A stretch of DNA of 17,142 bases from Bdellovibrionales bacterium (GCA_020434645.1 JAGRAK010000011.1:1-17142); one strand, 5' to 3'; positions 6,887 to 15,230 are shown, counted from the stretch's first letter. The notes: generated by a model from the sequence alone, not told the origin. Numbers and translations are program-made.

Positions 6887-8107
6887 TTACCCGCCTAAGT
6901 TGAAGAGTTCAAACATTGGCATCATGATTGAAAATACAATAATACCAATAACGCAGCCCATAATTACAATCATCATGGGTTCAAGAAGTGCTGTGAGGCC
7001 ATCCACTTCATTTTTCACTTGAAAATCGTATGAATCGCTCACTTGCGAGAGCATGACTTCGAGTTCACCTGTTTTTTCACCAATGTTGATCATATGTAAA
7101 ACAAGAGGTGGGAATTGCCCTGATTTTTTTAAAGGTCCGGCAATCGATTCACCCTCGCTGATATTATCGCGCGCTAAATCTACGGCTCTTGCGAGCACTT
7201 CATTGTTTACAACATTTCTCACAATACCCATTGCCGTTAGCATCGGGACTCCGCCCGTGAGCAGAGTTGAGAGCGTGCGTGCAAAACGAGAGACGGCTAT
7301 AGTTCTTGAGAGGCGCCCGATAACTGGCATTTTCAGAGTAATAGCATCCCACTGAGCAGAGCCACTCGGAGTGTTCTTCCAGTTAAAAAATATAATAAGA
7401 GATAAAAATGCGCCAATGCCTAAAACATACCAGTAATCCACAAGAAATCCGCTCAAATTAAAGACCATAACGGTATACCAGGGGAGCACAAGATCTGGTG
7501 AGGCATCAAAAATAGTCATAATTTTAGGCACTACAAAGATAAAAAGAATCATAAGTAAGCCTGTTGTGATCACCACCATCAGCACAGGGTAGAGCATGGC
7601 GGATTTCACTTTTGAGTTGAGCTCACTTTCAGATTCGGTAAATTCAGCTAGACGTATTAAAATAACGTCGAGTGTGCCTGACATTTCGCCCGCTTCGCAC
7701 ATTGAGATATAAACTTTATTAAAAATTTTAGGGTATTTGGCCATTGATTTGTTGAGTGTCGCGCCCTCATTCACCATATTTTTAATATCAGATATAGCTT
7801 CTGAGAGAACTTCATTTTCAACCTGTTCGGCCACGGCAGATAAACTCTCAACAAGTGGCACATTTGCTTTTAACAGAGTCGCCAGCTGGCGTGTCATCAT
7901 TGAGAGATCTTGAACGCCCACCGATTTATTGCCACTGACTTTTGGGCCTTTTGTTTTTTTAGCACTTTTTGTTTTGTCTTTTAGGTCAATAACATAAATG
8001 CCATCTTTTTTTAGACGCGCACGTGCTGTTCGCAGGTTATCGGCGTCAATTGTGCCGCGCAGGTTTTTGCCTTGCTTATTCAGGCCATGGTATTCAAATA
8101 TAGGCAT
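6887..8107 (-). CDS. gspF: Type II secretion system inner-membrane platform protein GspF
   Basis: GspF is the polytopic inner-membrane protein that couples the GspE motor to pseudopilin assembly. The 406-aa length is typical. Two copies of the T2SF domain are visible, at about 70-193 and 273-395, each with the CEAGE/IGEKTGEL type motif (ISMCEAGEMSGTLD at 134-147, NIGEKTGELEVML at 341-353). Hydrophobic segments lie at about 173-193, 215-240 and 374-396. The N-terminal MPIFEYHGLNKQGK start is characteristic of the family. The ATG at 8107 has AAGGT eight bases upstream and lies 18 bases after the gspE stop. Confidence 0.96.
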   Translation of the reverse strand: MPIFEYHGLNKQGKNLRGTIDADNLRTARARLKKDGIYVIDLKDKTKSAKKTKGPKVSGNKSVGVQDLSMMTRQLATLLKANVPLVESLSAVAEQVENEVLSEAISDIKNMVNEGATLNKSMAKYPKIFNKVYISMCEAGEMSGTLDVILIRLAEFTESESELNSKVKSAMLYPVLMVVITTGLLMILFIFVVPKIMTIFDASPDLVLPWYTVMVFNLSGFLVDYWYVLGIGAFLSLIIFFNWKNTPSGSAQWDAITLKMPVIGRLSRTIAVSRFARTLSTLLTGGVPMLTAMGIVRNVVNNEVLARAVDLARDNISEGESIAGPLKKSGQFPPLVLHMINIGEKTGELEVMLSQVSDSYDFQVKNEVDGLTALLEPMMIVIMGCVIGIIVFSIMMPMFELFNLGG

Positions 8108-8125
8108 TACATATTACCTTATGTG

Positions 8126-9814
8126 TTAATCATCTAGTTGCGTATTTGAAATGACTTCTTCAATTGTGGTCACTCCGGCAATCACCTTTTCAACGCCATG
8201 ATCACGCATAGTGAGCATGCCATCTCGTACGGCCACTTTTTTTATAGCGGCGCCATCTTCTCTTTTCATAATCAGACTTCGAATGTCTTCATTGATCATT
8301 AAAAGTTCTTGTATAATGGTACGGCCAAGATAGCCTTTTTGATTGCACTCCGAGCAGCCCACAGCACGATAAACTTGATTATTTTTAAGGCGCTCTCTTA
8401 CAATTTCAAGATTTGAGAGCTCGACATCAGTAGGCGTGTACGCTTCTTTGCAATGAGGGCAGAGAAGTCGGACTAGTCGCTGAGCAATAACGCCAAGAAG
8501 AGATGTTGCAATCAAAAATGGCTCGCAACCCATATCGATAAGCCGTGGGAACACTCCAGCCGAGTCATTGGTGTGAATAGTTGAAAGCACTAAGTGACCC
8601 GTGAGGGAGGCATTGATCGCAATTTCAGCTGTTTCTAAGTCACGAATCTCACCGATCATGATAATATCAGGATCTTGACGTAAGATCGAACGCAGACCAT
8701 TTGCGAAGGTGAGGCCAATTTTAGAGTTCACTTGAATTTGGCCAATGCCATGAACTCGTTGTTCAACGGGGTCTTCAACTGTGATTATGTTTTTATCAAC
8801 GCTATTGATTTTACTTAAGGCGGCGTAGAGTGTGGTTGATTTACCAGAACCTGTGGGGCCTGTTACAAGTACAATGCCGTAAGTGTTTTGTAGTAAGCCA
8901 TCAATCTTCGTAAGGCTTGATTTACTAAAGCCCAGTTGATCCATATCTAAAACAACATTCGATCGATCTTGCAAACGTAGCACAATTCTTTCACCAAATG
9001 CTGTAGGAACAGTTGAGAGACGAACATCAACATCTTTACCTGCAAGCTTTAAAGGTATGCGACCATCTTGTGGTAAGCGTTTTTCAGCAATATTGAGATT
9101 GCCCATAACTTTTATACGAGATGTGATGGCGTTTTGTAGTTTTTTGGGTGGGCGAAAAATATCAAAGAGTAATCCGTCAATTCTGAATCGAACCACCATA
9201 TCTTTTTCATAGGGCTCGATATGAATATCTGAGGCTTTTTCTTTAACCGCGCGAAATAGAAGCGTGTTCACTAGTCTTATAACAGGGGCATCGTCGTCAC
9301 CTGATTCAAGAAGATCAATTACCGGGTCATCAAGATCATATTCTTCACTCTCAATGTCATCTAAGCCCTCAAGGGCCGCCGTGCTTTTTTCATAAACTCG
9401 GTTAATGGCCTCTTGAAGCTTATGACTTGTCGTCACGATCGGAATAATTTTTTTGGCAAAGATCACACGCATATCACCCAGAACCCGCAGGTTCAGAGGG
9501 TTTGTGAGGAGAACAAGAACTCGATCGCTTTCTACTTTAAAGGGCAGCACTTCATGATTTTTGGCATAATTAATCGGTATATTTCGAACGAGATCAACCG
9601 GAATATCATTGTAGGCCACATCTTTAGTGAACTCGGAGCCAATGGCTTTACAAAGATCAGCCAGTGCATCTTCAGGGCTTGAATATGTGCGATTATTAAA
9701 CTGATGCAAAATGGCTTCGCCATGAGCATCAGGTATATTCAGAAGTGTTTTCAGTTCATCTTCTGAAATAGAGGTGCTTTTTAATATAAGCGTTTCAAGA
9801 GCAGTGCCGGACAT
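8126..9814 (-). CDS. gspE: Type II secretion system motor ATPase GspE
   Basis: GspE is the cytoplasmic hexameric ATPase that powers pseudopilus extension, bound to GspL and GspF. The 562-aa protein has the N-terminal T2SE domain (about 20-140) with LPFKVESDRVLVLLTNPLN (90-108). The Asp box includes SDIHIE (195-200). Walker A is GPTGSGKST (319-327), Walker B is DPDIIMIGEIRD (381-392), and the His box is GHLVLSTIHTND (406-417). A four-cysteine zinc element (CPHC at 452-455 and CSEC at 487-490) is typical of GspE and PilB and absent from PilT. All catalytic motifs look intact. The ATG overlaps the gspD stop as TAATG, with AAGGAG four bases upstream inside the GspD tail codons. Confidence 0.97.
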   Translation of the reverse strand: MSGTALETLILKSTSISEDELKTLLNIPDAHGEAILHQFNNRTYSSPEDALADLCKAIGSEFTKDVAYNDIPVDLVRNIPINYAKNHEVLPFKVESDRVLVLLTNPLNLRVLGDMRVIFAKKIIPIVTTSHKLQEAINRVYEKSTAALEGLDDIESEEYDLDDPVIDLLESGDDDAPVIRLVNTLLFRAVKEKASDIHIEPYEKDMVVRFRIDGLLFDIFRPPKKLQNAITSRIKVMGNLNIAEKRLPQDGRIPLKLAGKDVDVRLSTVPTAFGERIVLRLQDRSNVVLDMDQLGFSKSSLTKIDGLLQNTYGIVLVTGPTGSGKSTTLYAALSKINSVDKNIITVEDPVEQRVHGIGQIQVNSKIGLTFANGLRSILRQDPDIIMIGEIRDLETAEIAINASLTGHLVLSTIHTNDSAGVFPRLIDMGCEPFLIATSLLGVIAQRLVRLLCPHCKEAYTPTDVELSNLEIVRERLKNNQVYRAVGCSECNQKGYLGRTIIQELLMINEDIRSLIMKREDGAAIKKVAVRDGMLTMRDHGVEKVIAGVTTIEEVISNTQLDD

Positions 9815-12090
9815 TATTCTCCTTCTTCAAGATCACCTGGTAGAGCTCCAGTTTCATCTTGTGGGAGTAAATCTGGAGTCATCTCATTAGATTCTGCCGG
9901 AATAGCCGAGGGTTCTTCAATGAATTCTTTTGTTTCTTCTTCAACTAATGCGCGACGAGGGAGTTTGTCGATCTCAAGGCCATGAGGGTCACGGCCTTTT
10001 AGGTTTTGTTGTATGAAGTCAACGCGTTCATTGAGTTTCGTGTTGAGAAGATCAGCATTGTCTTGAGAGTTACGAAGAATTTTGGGCGTGATGAAGACCA
10101 GAAGATTCTTCTTCGACTTTTCGGTGGATTTAGATTTAAATAACCATCCAATAATCGGGATGTCTCCTAGTACAGGTACCTTCACAACCTCTTCAATCTC
10201 TTTGTCTTCCATAAGGCCGCCGAGAACAGCAGTGTCATTTGAGTTCACCACAATATTGGTTTGAATAGTGCGGGTCGAGTAGGCTACGGCACTTTCAGCT
10301 AGGTTCTTAGCGCCAATTGCTGTTTTATTTAAAGACTCAATTTTTTGATCAATTTTCATACGCACAGAATCAGTGTCCGGGCTAATAAATGGCGTAATTT
10401 TGAGTTTTAAGGTTAAGTCTTTTCGCTCAATGCTGGGTGAGACAGCCCCTGTTGATGAGACATTACTTGTAGAAGAAACGGGTACGTTTTCACCGACCTC
10501 AATTAGAGCTTCTTCATTATCAAGAGCGGTAATTTGAGGAGTGGATAAAACATTTCCACCTGCATTTTTCTTTAAAAAGCGAATAAGGCCGATTAAGCTT
10601 GGGATTTCAAAAGTGGCGCCACCGACTTTAAGCTCCATCATGTCGTTGTTACCAAAACCAAAAGTAAGGCCTGAATCTTTAGCCGGAGTTAAAAGTGAAT
10701 CTAATTTTTCACTGGCAAAGCCTATACGACCTGCACCCGTAGAAGCTGCACCATTAGAGCCTTTAGCAAAACGGTAATAATTGATGCCCCAGTTGTTGGT
10801 GGCATCGGCATTCATTTCTAAAATAATGGCTTTCACAAAAACTTGATCTCGTGGGATATCAATTTTAGCTAAAATTGTGCGCACCACTTCGTAATCTTGT
10901 TTTGAAGCTGTAATAATTAAACTGTTGTTGTCTTTGTCTGCTGAAACTTTAACATCGCCACCAAATACCGCTTGCGAAGGTGCGGCAGGTGCTGATCCGG
11001 TGCCGCCACCACCGGTCGGGCCGGCGGGCTGACTTTTTACTTTCTCACTTTCAGAGGCGATACCATTGAGTACATTGGCAATTTTTTCTGATTCTCCGTG
11101 CCGAACGTAGTAAACATAAACGCCGCCACCGTCTTCTGGGCGAATTCGAAAATCAAGTTTCTTAAGTAGGCCACGAATTCGATCAATACCAGCATCATTA
11201 CCCACTACGATAATAGAGTTGGTTCGGGTATCGGGTATAACGAGTGAGTAGTTGGCAGCACCTGAGCCCGAGCTACTGGTTGTGGTTTGACCACTTCGAA
11301 AGCGGGGGATGCCTGCATTGAATTTTGTATTCTTATCACCCTTGTTGATAATTTGATCGATAAGCTCGGCAATATCTTTTGCACGTGCATACCGAATCGG
11401 CATCACAACAAGTTTTTCTTCAAATCCGGGAACATCAATTTGATTGATGATATTTGTAATACGCTCAACGTTTGAGCCTAAGTCTGTAATAATAAGCGAG
11501 TTTGTAGGTGAGTAGGCGACCATATCACCAGATTGATTCACAATCGGGCGCAAAGTTTTTTGAACTTCTTCAGCGTTAATATATTTAAGCTTCATGATTC
11601 GAGTGATCAGCTGATCCGAATTCGGAAAGTAATTGCCCGAATAGGTATCAATACTTTCTTTTGCTGCATTTTGAATACTTCTGATCTTTAAGAAGTTTCC
11701 ACTTGGCACAATTGTGAACCCGTTCATGGCCAGCGCTGTTAAAAAGGCTTTATAGGCTTCAGCCACTGTGATTTGGCTGGGAGCTATAATTGAGATTTTG
11801 CCGCTAACACCTTTTTCAAGAATAAAGTTCTTACCAGTGAGTTTACTGATGGCTTTTACAATTTCTGAAATATCGGCGTTTGGATAATCAAAGCTTTCAA
11901 TTAGTTGGGGAAAGTTCTCATTGGTTATATCCTCGGGGTTGGCGCGGGCAAAGTCGGTGTCGCCTTTGCTTGATTTTATTGTACCCTTCGGTTTTTCATT
12001 TTGCGCAAAAACATTTGCGGTCACAGCCGAGGCTAAAACCAGTATGAGTATGCAAACAATTCTTTTGTTGGCTTGCCGAATTTTCATCAT
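9814..12090 (-). CDS. gspD: Type II secretion system secretin GspD
   Basis: GspD forms the outer-membrane channel of the T2SS. Residues are numbered from a GTG at 12099; I prefer the ATG at 12090 (three codons later, 758 aa) because AAAGGAG lies eight bases before it. A Sec signal peptide ends at about VFA|Q. N0 (about 61-140), N1 (163-222), N2 (228-316) and N3 (326-415) precede the secretin domain (about 420-675). Within the latter are the gate-region GGNVLSTPQITALDNEEA (514-531), VGENVPV and the hallmark VPVLGDIPIIGWLFKSKST (641-659). Ser/Gly- and Gly/Ala/Pro-rich loops interrupt N2 (about 268-282) and N3 (about 356-376). After the barrel comes an acidic tail of about 85 residues ending DLEEGE. 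No pilotin gene is nearby. Confidence 0.96.
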   Translation of the reverse strand: MMKIRQANKRIVCILILVLASAVTANVFAQNEKPKGTIKSSKGDTDFARANPEDITNENFPQLIESFDYPNADISEIVKAISKLTGKNFILEKGVSGKISIIAPSQITVAEAYKAFLTALAMNGFTIVPSGNFLKIRSIQNAAKESIDTYSGNYFPNSDQLITRIMKLKYINAEEVQKTLRPIVNQSGDMVAYSPTNSLIITDLGSNVERITNIINQIDVPGFEEKLVVMPIRYARAKDIAELIDQIINKGDKNTKFNAGIPRFRSGQTTTSSSGSGAANYSLVIPDTRTNSIIVVGNDAGIDRIRGLLKKLDFRIRPEDGGGVYVYYVRHGESEKIANVLNGIASESEKVKSQPAGPTGGGGTGSAPAAPSQAVFGGDVKVSADKDNNSLIITASKQDYEVVRTILAKIDIPRDQVFVKAIILEMNADATNNWGINYYRFAKGSNGAASTGAGRIGFASEKLDSLLTPAKDSGLTFGFGNNDMMELKVGGATFEIPSLIGLIRFLKKNAGGNVLSTPQITALDNEEALIEVGENVPVSSTSNVSSTGAVSPSIERKDLTLKLKITPFISPDTDSVRMKIDQKIESLNKTAIGAKNLAESAVAYSTRTIQTNIVVNSNDTAVLGGLMEDKEIEEVVKVPVLGDIPIIGWLFKSKSTEKSKKNLLVFITPKILRNSQDNADLLNTKLNERVDFIQQNLKGRDPHGLEIDKLPRRALVEEETKEFIEEPSAIPAESNEMTPDLLPQDETGALPGDLEEGE

Positions 12091-12098
12091 CGCGCGCA

Positions 12099-12105
12099 CT
12101 CCTTT
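12099..12105 (-). promoter_or_regulatory. Shine-Dalgarno deciding the gspD start
   Basis: AAAGGAG lies eight bases before the ATG at 12090. It overlaps the GTG at 12099, which would otherwise be the first possible start, so it argues for the ATG. Confidence 0.6.
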
Positions 12106-12125
12106 AGCGACTGGGGGTCTTTTTT

Positions 12126-13061
12126 TTACTGTATTGAGTAGTTAAATCTTTCTTCACGGCCATCACGCTCAACTCCGAGTTGAACTGAGTTAGACGACTT
12201 TAAAGTGTTGTACATCTCCATAGCTTTAGTGGGTGAGTTGACCGGTTCATTATTTACCGAGCGAATCATATCCCCAATTTTAAATCCGAGTTTTTCATAA
12301 ATGCTGCCAGCTTGAATATTTACAAAGCGAAATCCTTCAACGCCAATCCCGTCAGGAGAAAATACCGGCTCCATCCGAGCTTGTTGCAGCAGAGCGGAGA
12401 GGTTTTGAGTGAGCCCCTCAAGATCTGCGCGTCGAATCGAGAACTCAAACCGGCCTTTTTGGTCAATTATGCCAGTAGATTTAGGGGCAGTGGATTGCAA
12501 CCCAAAATTCAAAATCGCGTCTTCAGGAATTTCAATATACTCAGGTGTTCGATTGCTGAGATTTATGAAAATTATTTTTTTGCGCTCTATTTTTGTAATT
12601 TCAGCAAGGTCATCAATGATCTCGCCTACTTTGTAAGACATAGACAGGCTTTTACTTGTGAGGCTCACGGTGGCAATCGACATTTTAGGATTAAAATGCA
12701 CGATGGTGCCGAGAAGCTGAATCGGGAGTTGCGACAAAACGGGCTCACGCTCAAGATTGTTGTCCTGATTATCTTTAGTGGCACCAAGCGCAGGAGGAAT
12801 AACGCCATCTTCATTAAAAATATTGCGTTCATAAATAATATTATACTCTGCCAAATTATACGCTTTAGAACGTATAGCTCGGCTGGGCTTAATCGGCGGC
12901 GCCTCTTTCGGGAGCATGTTTGGACGTACATACAGCAGACCAAGATCTGCCGACATGTAGCCAATTAAAATAGCCATCAGCAGCGCATAATGTTTTTCAA
13001 GAGGCGGACGCGCCGACTTGAATTTCGACAGAAGTGGTTGAAATTTCTCTAAGAAGTTCAT
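12126..13061 (-). CDS. gspC: Type II secretion system protein GspC with C-terminal PDZ-like domain
   Basis: GspC bridges the inner-membrane platform and the secretin, binding GspD N0 through its homology region. The 311-aa product has a short cytoplasmic N-terminus, one membrane segment (about 25-45), a Pro-rich linker and a homology region. That region begins near IIYERNIFNEDG (75-86), the usual Arg-Asn-Ile/Leu-Phe element, and runs to about 185 with QLLGTIVHFNPKMSIATV. A PDZ-like domain (about 205-311) contains GFRFVNIQAGSIYEKLGFKI and GDMIRSVNNEPV, as in class GspC proteins with PDZ. It is the first gene of the operon. No strong Shine-Dalgarno is seen before the ATG. The gap to gspD is 35 bases. 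Confidence 0.94.
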   Translation of the reverse strand: MNFLEKFQPLLSKFKSARPPLEKHYALLMAILIGYMSADLGLLYVRPNMLPKEAPPIKPSRAIRSKAYNLAEYNIIYERNIFNEDGVIPPALGATKDNQDNNLEREPVLSQLPIQLLGTIVHFNPKMSIATVSLTSKSLSMSYKVGEIIDDLAEITKIERKKIIFINLSNRTPEYIEIPEDAILNFGLQSTAPKSTGIIDQKGRFEFSIRRADLEGLTQNLSALLQQARMEPVFSPDGIGVEGFRFVNIQAGSIYEKLGFKIGDMIRSVNNEPVNSPTKAMEMYNTLKSSNSVQLGVERDGREERFNYSIQ

Positions 13062-13069
13062 CTATAAAA

Positions 13070-13098
13070 AGTGTACAGACCCTTATGAAGACGCGCAA
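13070..13098 (-). promoter_or_regulatory. Possible sigma70-like promoter for the T2SS operon
   Basis: On the minus strand, TTGCGC (13098-13093) and TACACT (13075-13070) are separated by 17 bases. The -35 box matches the consensus at three positions and the -10 box at four. Transcription would start within a few bases of the gspC ATG, giving a very short leader, which fits the lack of a ribosome site. The match is weak and could be chance. Confidence 0.2.
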
Positions 13099-13111
13099 AA
13101 AAATAAAGTAT

Positions 13112-13130
13112 TCGACGCTGGTCCAGTCGA
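13112..13130. repeat. Imperfect palindrome upstream of gspC
   Basis: The 19-base element TCGA-CG-CTGG-T-CCAG-TCGA has inner arms CTGG/CCAG around one base and outer TCGA arms offset by a two-base bulge. It lies 51 bases before the gspC ATG. It could be an operator for a dimeric regulator of the T2SS operon, or chance. No second copy was noticed in the window. Confidence 0.3.
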
Positions 13131-13360
13131 GGTTAAAAAATCAGCAGACCTAGACTAGAGTCCTGAATTTATTGTGGATAAAAGAAATTCTTATGACCCA
13201 GTCAGTAAATTTCACTGCACCTTGCAATTTCTACATGTTCTTTTTCAGAGATAAAAACCAATGTAGGCTGAGTAAGGCTTTGCAGGGGTATGAGGCACTA
13301 GTTTATTGCGGCATAAGAATTGCTCTAGTTAATGGTGGGGAAATGAAAATAGCTTAATGC

Positions 13361-13367
13361 AGGGGGG
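13361..13367 (+). promoter_or_regulatory. Shine-Dalgarno-like site favouring a GTG start at 13372
   Basis: AGGGGGG lies four bases before a GTG at 13372. It falls inside the frame that would begin at the upstream ATG (13357), so it supports the GTG as the real start of the FabD-like gene. Confidence 0.5.
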
Positions 13368-13371
13368 ATTT

Positions 13372-14079
13372 GTGCAAGAAGCAATAGTTTTCGGTGGCCA
13401 GAACGCTCTTGATTTTTCTGAAGTTAGATCCAGCGTTATTCGTATTCCAGAAGTCAGTATGAGAATTGAACAGGCGCAGAGGATTTGGGATAAGCACTGC
13501 GGGGCAAGCTTTAGTTTTCAACACTTTCTCACTTCAGAAAACACCTCTTTTTATAACAATATAAATTTAAAATCTCTTGCCCTTGCTATTGTTCAGTTGG
13601 GCTTGCTGGATCGCTACACCCGCATTTTTCGAAAGCCGAAAATTATAGTGGGTAATATTCAAAATGATTCGGCCTTGATGGTCGCGGCTGGGGTCATTAC
13701 ATTTTCTGAGCTTATTATGAAAAGTCAGGCTTTTTGTTTGTTGCGTCCGATGGCGCCACTTCATGATGTGAAAGAACTTGTTTTAAATGGTCGATCACTT
13801 CCGCTTTATCAGGGTTATGAAGTGTTAGACCCGAGCGGTTTTAACGCACTTGGTTCGAGTGATATGAGTCTGCAAAATGTTTTACAGTCATTGATCGACA
13901 AACAGCAGGTCAAAAAAATAGTTCATGTTGGTCCTGGTTTTTTAAACAAGGCGGCGGGGATAGATGAGCTTTTGACCCGCGATGTGCAAATTGTGGAGTC
14001 AATTGATGTTGATCCTATGCTGGGTTGGTTTTGGTCTGAACTGCGCAAGCAAGATTTGGCTTTAGCTCAGGCTCAATAA
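13372..14079 (+). CDS. FabD-like acyltransferase-fold protein lacking the catalytic serine (probable pseudoenzyme)
   Basis: The 235-aa product resembles malonyl-CoA:ACP transacylase in outline. It starts IVFGGQNA (5-12), where FabD has FVFPGQGS. It has GNIQNDSALMVAAGVITFSEL (94-114), where FabD has GHSLGEYSALVAAGVISFEDA. Near the end is KIVHVGPGFL (182-191), where FabD has FVEVGPGKVL. The nucleophile elbow GHSxGE has become GNIQND, so the serine is replaced by Ile96 and the adjacent His by Asn. It is about 70 residues shorter than FabD (about 310). A non-catalytic binding or scaffold role is possible; the family assignment is pattern-based. The start is the GTG at 13372 with AGGGGGG upstream; an ATG at 13357 would add five residues. 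It is divergent from gspC and convergent with the GNAT-like gene, 16 bases apart. Confidence 0.62.
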   Translation: MQEAIVFGGQNALDFSEVRSSVIRIPEVSMRIEQAQRIWDKHCGASFSFQHFLTSENTSFYNNINLKSLALAIVQLGLLDRYTRIFRKPKIIVGNIQNDSALMVAAGVITFSELIMKSQAFCLLRPMAPLHDVKELVLNGRSLPLYQGYEVLDPSGFNALGSSDMSLQNVLQSLIDKQQVKKIVHVGPGFLNKAAGIDELLTRDVQIVESIDVDPMLGWFWSELRKQDLALAQAQ

Positions 14080-14095
14080 TCTAAGTTTTTAAAAA

Positions 14096-15208
14096 TTATA
14101 AAAATGCCGGCTCAAACACAGGCGGGATATGAAATGATCGCGGTTTCAGAAAGTCTGGTATCGGATCAGATGGCGATAGAATGCAGTAGAGACCATAGGG
14201 TGTGCTATTTGTGATAAATGAGCGAGGCGGCATCGAAATGAGCTCCCCCTCAAAATGTGGGTAAAGTAAAAATTCTTTTTTTCCGCAGAGTCGGTAAGCA
14301 TTGTAAATAAGCGAATAAAAAATATCAGGATTGTCGGCATAAAGATGGGTGAGGTGGCGCAGTTCAAACTCCTGACCTTCTTTTGGCAAGGGGTGGGCTA
14401 GCCGGAGTAGAGAAAGAAGCGAAAGTACATCGCGAAAGTTACTTGAACTGCTGTCATATTTAACGGGATATGTTCTTTGCACGCGCTCAGGGGACCAGGG
14501 TGCCGTGCAGCCAATTAAATTGTCGGACGTATCAAAAGCGAGAAGAAAATTCTCTACATAAAGATCACGCCACTTATCAAGACTTTCTTTAAAATCATGA
14601 ATAGTTAAATAGGGTGCTAGTGGTCGCTTAGCTGTTTTTTTAAGAATATAATCTGCGAGCTGTTCAAAGTCATTTTCACTAGCAGTGCGAATCTTGATGC
14701 CGGTCAGTGGCAAATCATGAAAAGGCCATAGGCCATGAATGCCGATTAAATCAAAGCGTCTAAAAAGATGATACCTGGGCATCCCTCGGCGTAAGTTTCG
14801 CGGGCGTATAAAGGCATTGTAGGCCTGGCGTTGTGAGTGTGGGACTGCTGAAAATATATAACGACAGTTTCTTTTTTCTCTCTCTCGCTCAAGTACCGGT
14901 AGAAAATGCCGAGCCCAATTTAAAACGGCACTTCTTGTGGGAGAGACGCGAAGGTCAGTGGCGTAACCGACAACTTCAGTTTTATTTTCAATAAAGCCAG
15001 GGCGAAAAAGCATAGAGGCCATAGCTTCAATTTCATGTTTATTGTTTTCAAGAATGCATGTGATGTAGTCATTTGTTTGAATTCGATATTGATTAAAAAA
15101 ACTAAACATTCGCCTGGCGCGGGATTCGATAGCTCCCGGCATAGTCATTTGTGTAAAGTAGTGAAGGAGGCGTTCATTGTCTTCGTCAGACGCCGTTATG
15201 AGTCTCAT
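14096..15208 (-). CDS. Probable GNAT-like protein with two tandem acetyltransferase-type domains
   Basis: The 370-aa protein looks like two GNAT-type halves. The first (about 1-155) opens MRLITASDEDNERLLHYF. It has a central strand followed by a loop and helix, EVVGYATDLRVSPTRSAVLNWA (78-99), that resembles GNAT motif A, although the glycine-rich acetyl-CoA loop (RxxGxG/A) is degenerate. The second (about 170-345) opens IKIRTASENDFEQLADYI, again like the first strand and helix of a GNAT fold. It contains FLLAFDTSDNLIGCTAPW (221-238). I infer a GNAT-like fold, but activity is uncertain because of the poor loop. There is no signal peptide. It lies 22 bases after the cobalamin adenosyltransferase gene, in the same direction, so the two are probably co-transcribed. 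Substrate unknown. Confidence 0.5.
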   Translation of the reverse strand: MRLITASDEDNERLLHYFTQMTMPGAIESRARRMFSFFNQYRIQTNDYITCILENNKHEIEAMASMLFRPGFIENKTEVVGYATDLRVSPTRSAVLNWARHFLPVLEREREKRNCRYIFSAVPHSQRQAYNAFIRPRNLRRGMPRYHLFRRFDLIGIHGLWPFHDLPLTGIKIRTASENDFEQLADYILKKTAKRPLAPYLTIHDFKESLDKWRDLYVENFLLAFDTSDNLIGCTAPWSPERVQRTYPVKYDSSSSNFRDVLSLLSLLRLAHPLPKEGQEFELRHLTHLYADNPDIFYSLIYNAYRLCGKKEFLLYPHFEGELISMPPRSFITNSTPYGLYCILSPSDPIPDFLKPRSFHIPPVFEPAFL

Positions 15209-15230
15209 AAAAAGTGAATACCCGTTCGGG

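Larger units (their letters stand above)
13062..13371. other. Divergent intergenic region between gspC and the FabD-like gene
   Basis: About 310 bases should hold the promoters for the T2SS operon (minus) and the FabD-like gene (plus). I see no tRNA, rRNA, riboswitch or convincing coding region. A 54-codon frame from an ATG at 13193 ends at 13357 but has a weak ribosome site and an unremarkable, Cys-containing product. An imperfect palindrome lies at 13112-13130. No plus-strand promoter stands out. Confidence 0.5.

Noticed and set aside
7053..7355. 100-codon plus-strand frame antisense to gspF
   Set aside because: It lies opposite conserved T2SF-domain codons and has no protein-like features of its own.
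6887..12090. Type IV pilus (PilB/PilC/PilQ) rather than T2SS assignment
   Set aside because: The presence of GspC with PDZ, GspG with the DPWGNP and C-terminal loop motifs, and four minor pseudopilins H-I-J-K in order identifies a T2SS.
12312..12968. 218-codon plus-strand frame antisense to gspC
   Set aside because: It lies wholly opposite a clearly recognised gene, and its translation has no coherent domain or topology. It is a shadow frame.
13172..13357. Small plus-strand frame ending in TAATG just before the FabD-like gene
   Set aside because: It starts with TTG or a later ATG at 13193 with a weak ribosome site. Its product shows no recognisable pattern, and the downstream gene has its own good site at 13361. 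The TAATG contact is probably chance, though a tiny leader peptide cannot be excluded.
14080..14110. Possible bidirectional terminator between the convergent FabD-like and GNAT-like genes
   Set aside because: There is only an AT palindrome (TTTTTAAAAA) without a GC stem, in a 16-base gap, so I do not call a terminator.
15219..15230. ACCCG-TT-CGGGT inverted repeat between the adenosyltransferase and GNAT-like genes
   Set aside because: The stem is only five pairs with a two-base loop, and the T-rich stretch on one side points the wrong way for the minus-strand genes. Not supported as a terminator.
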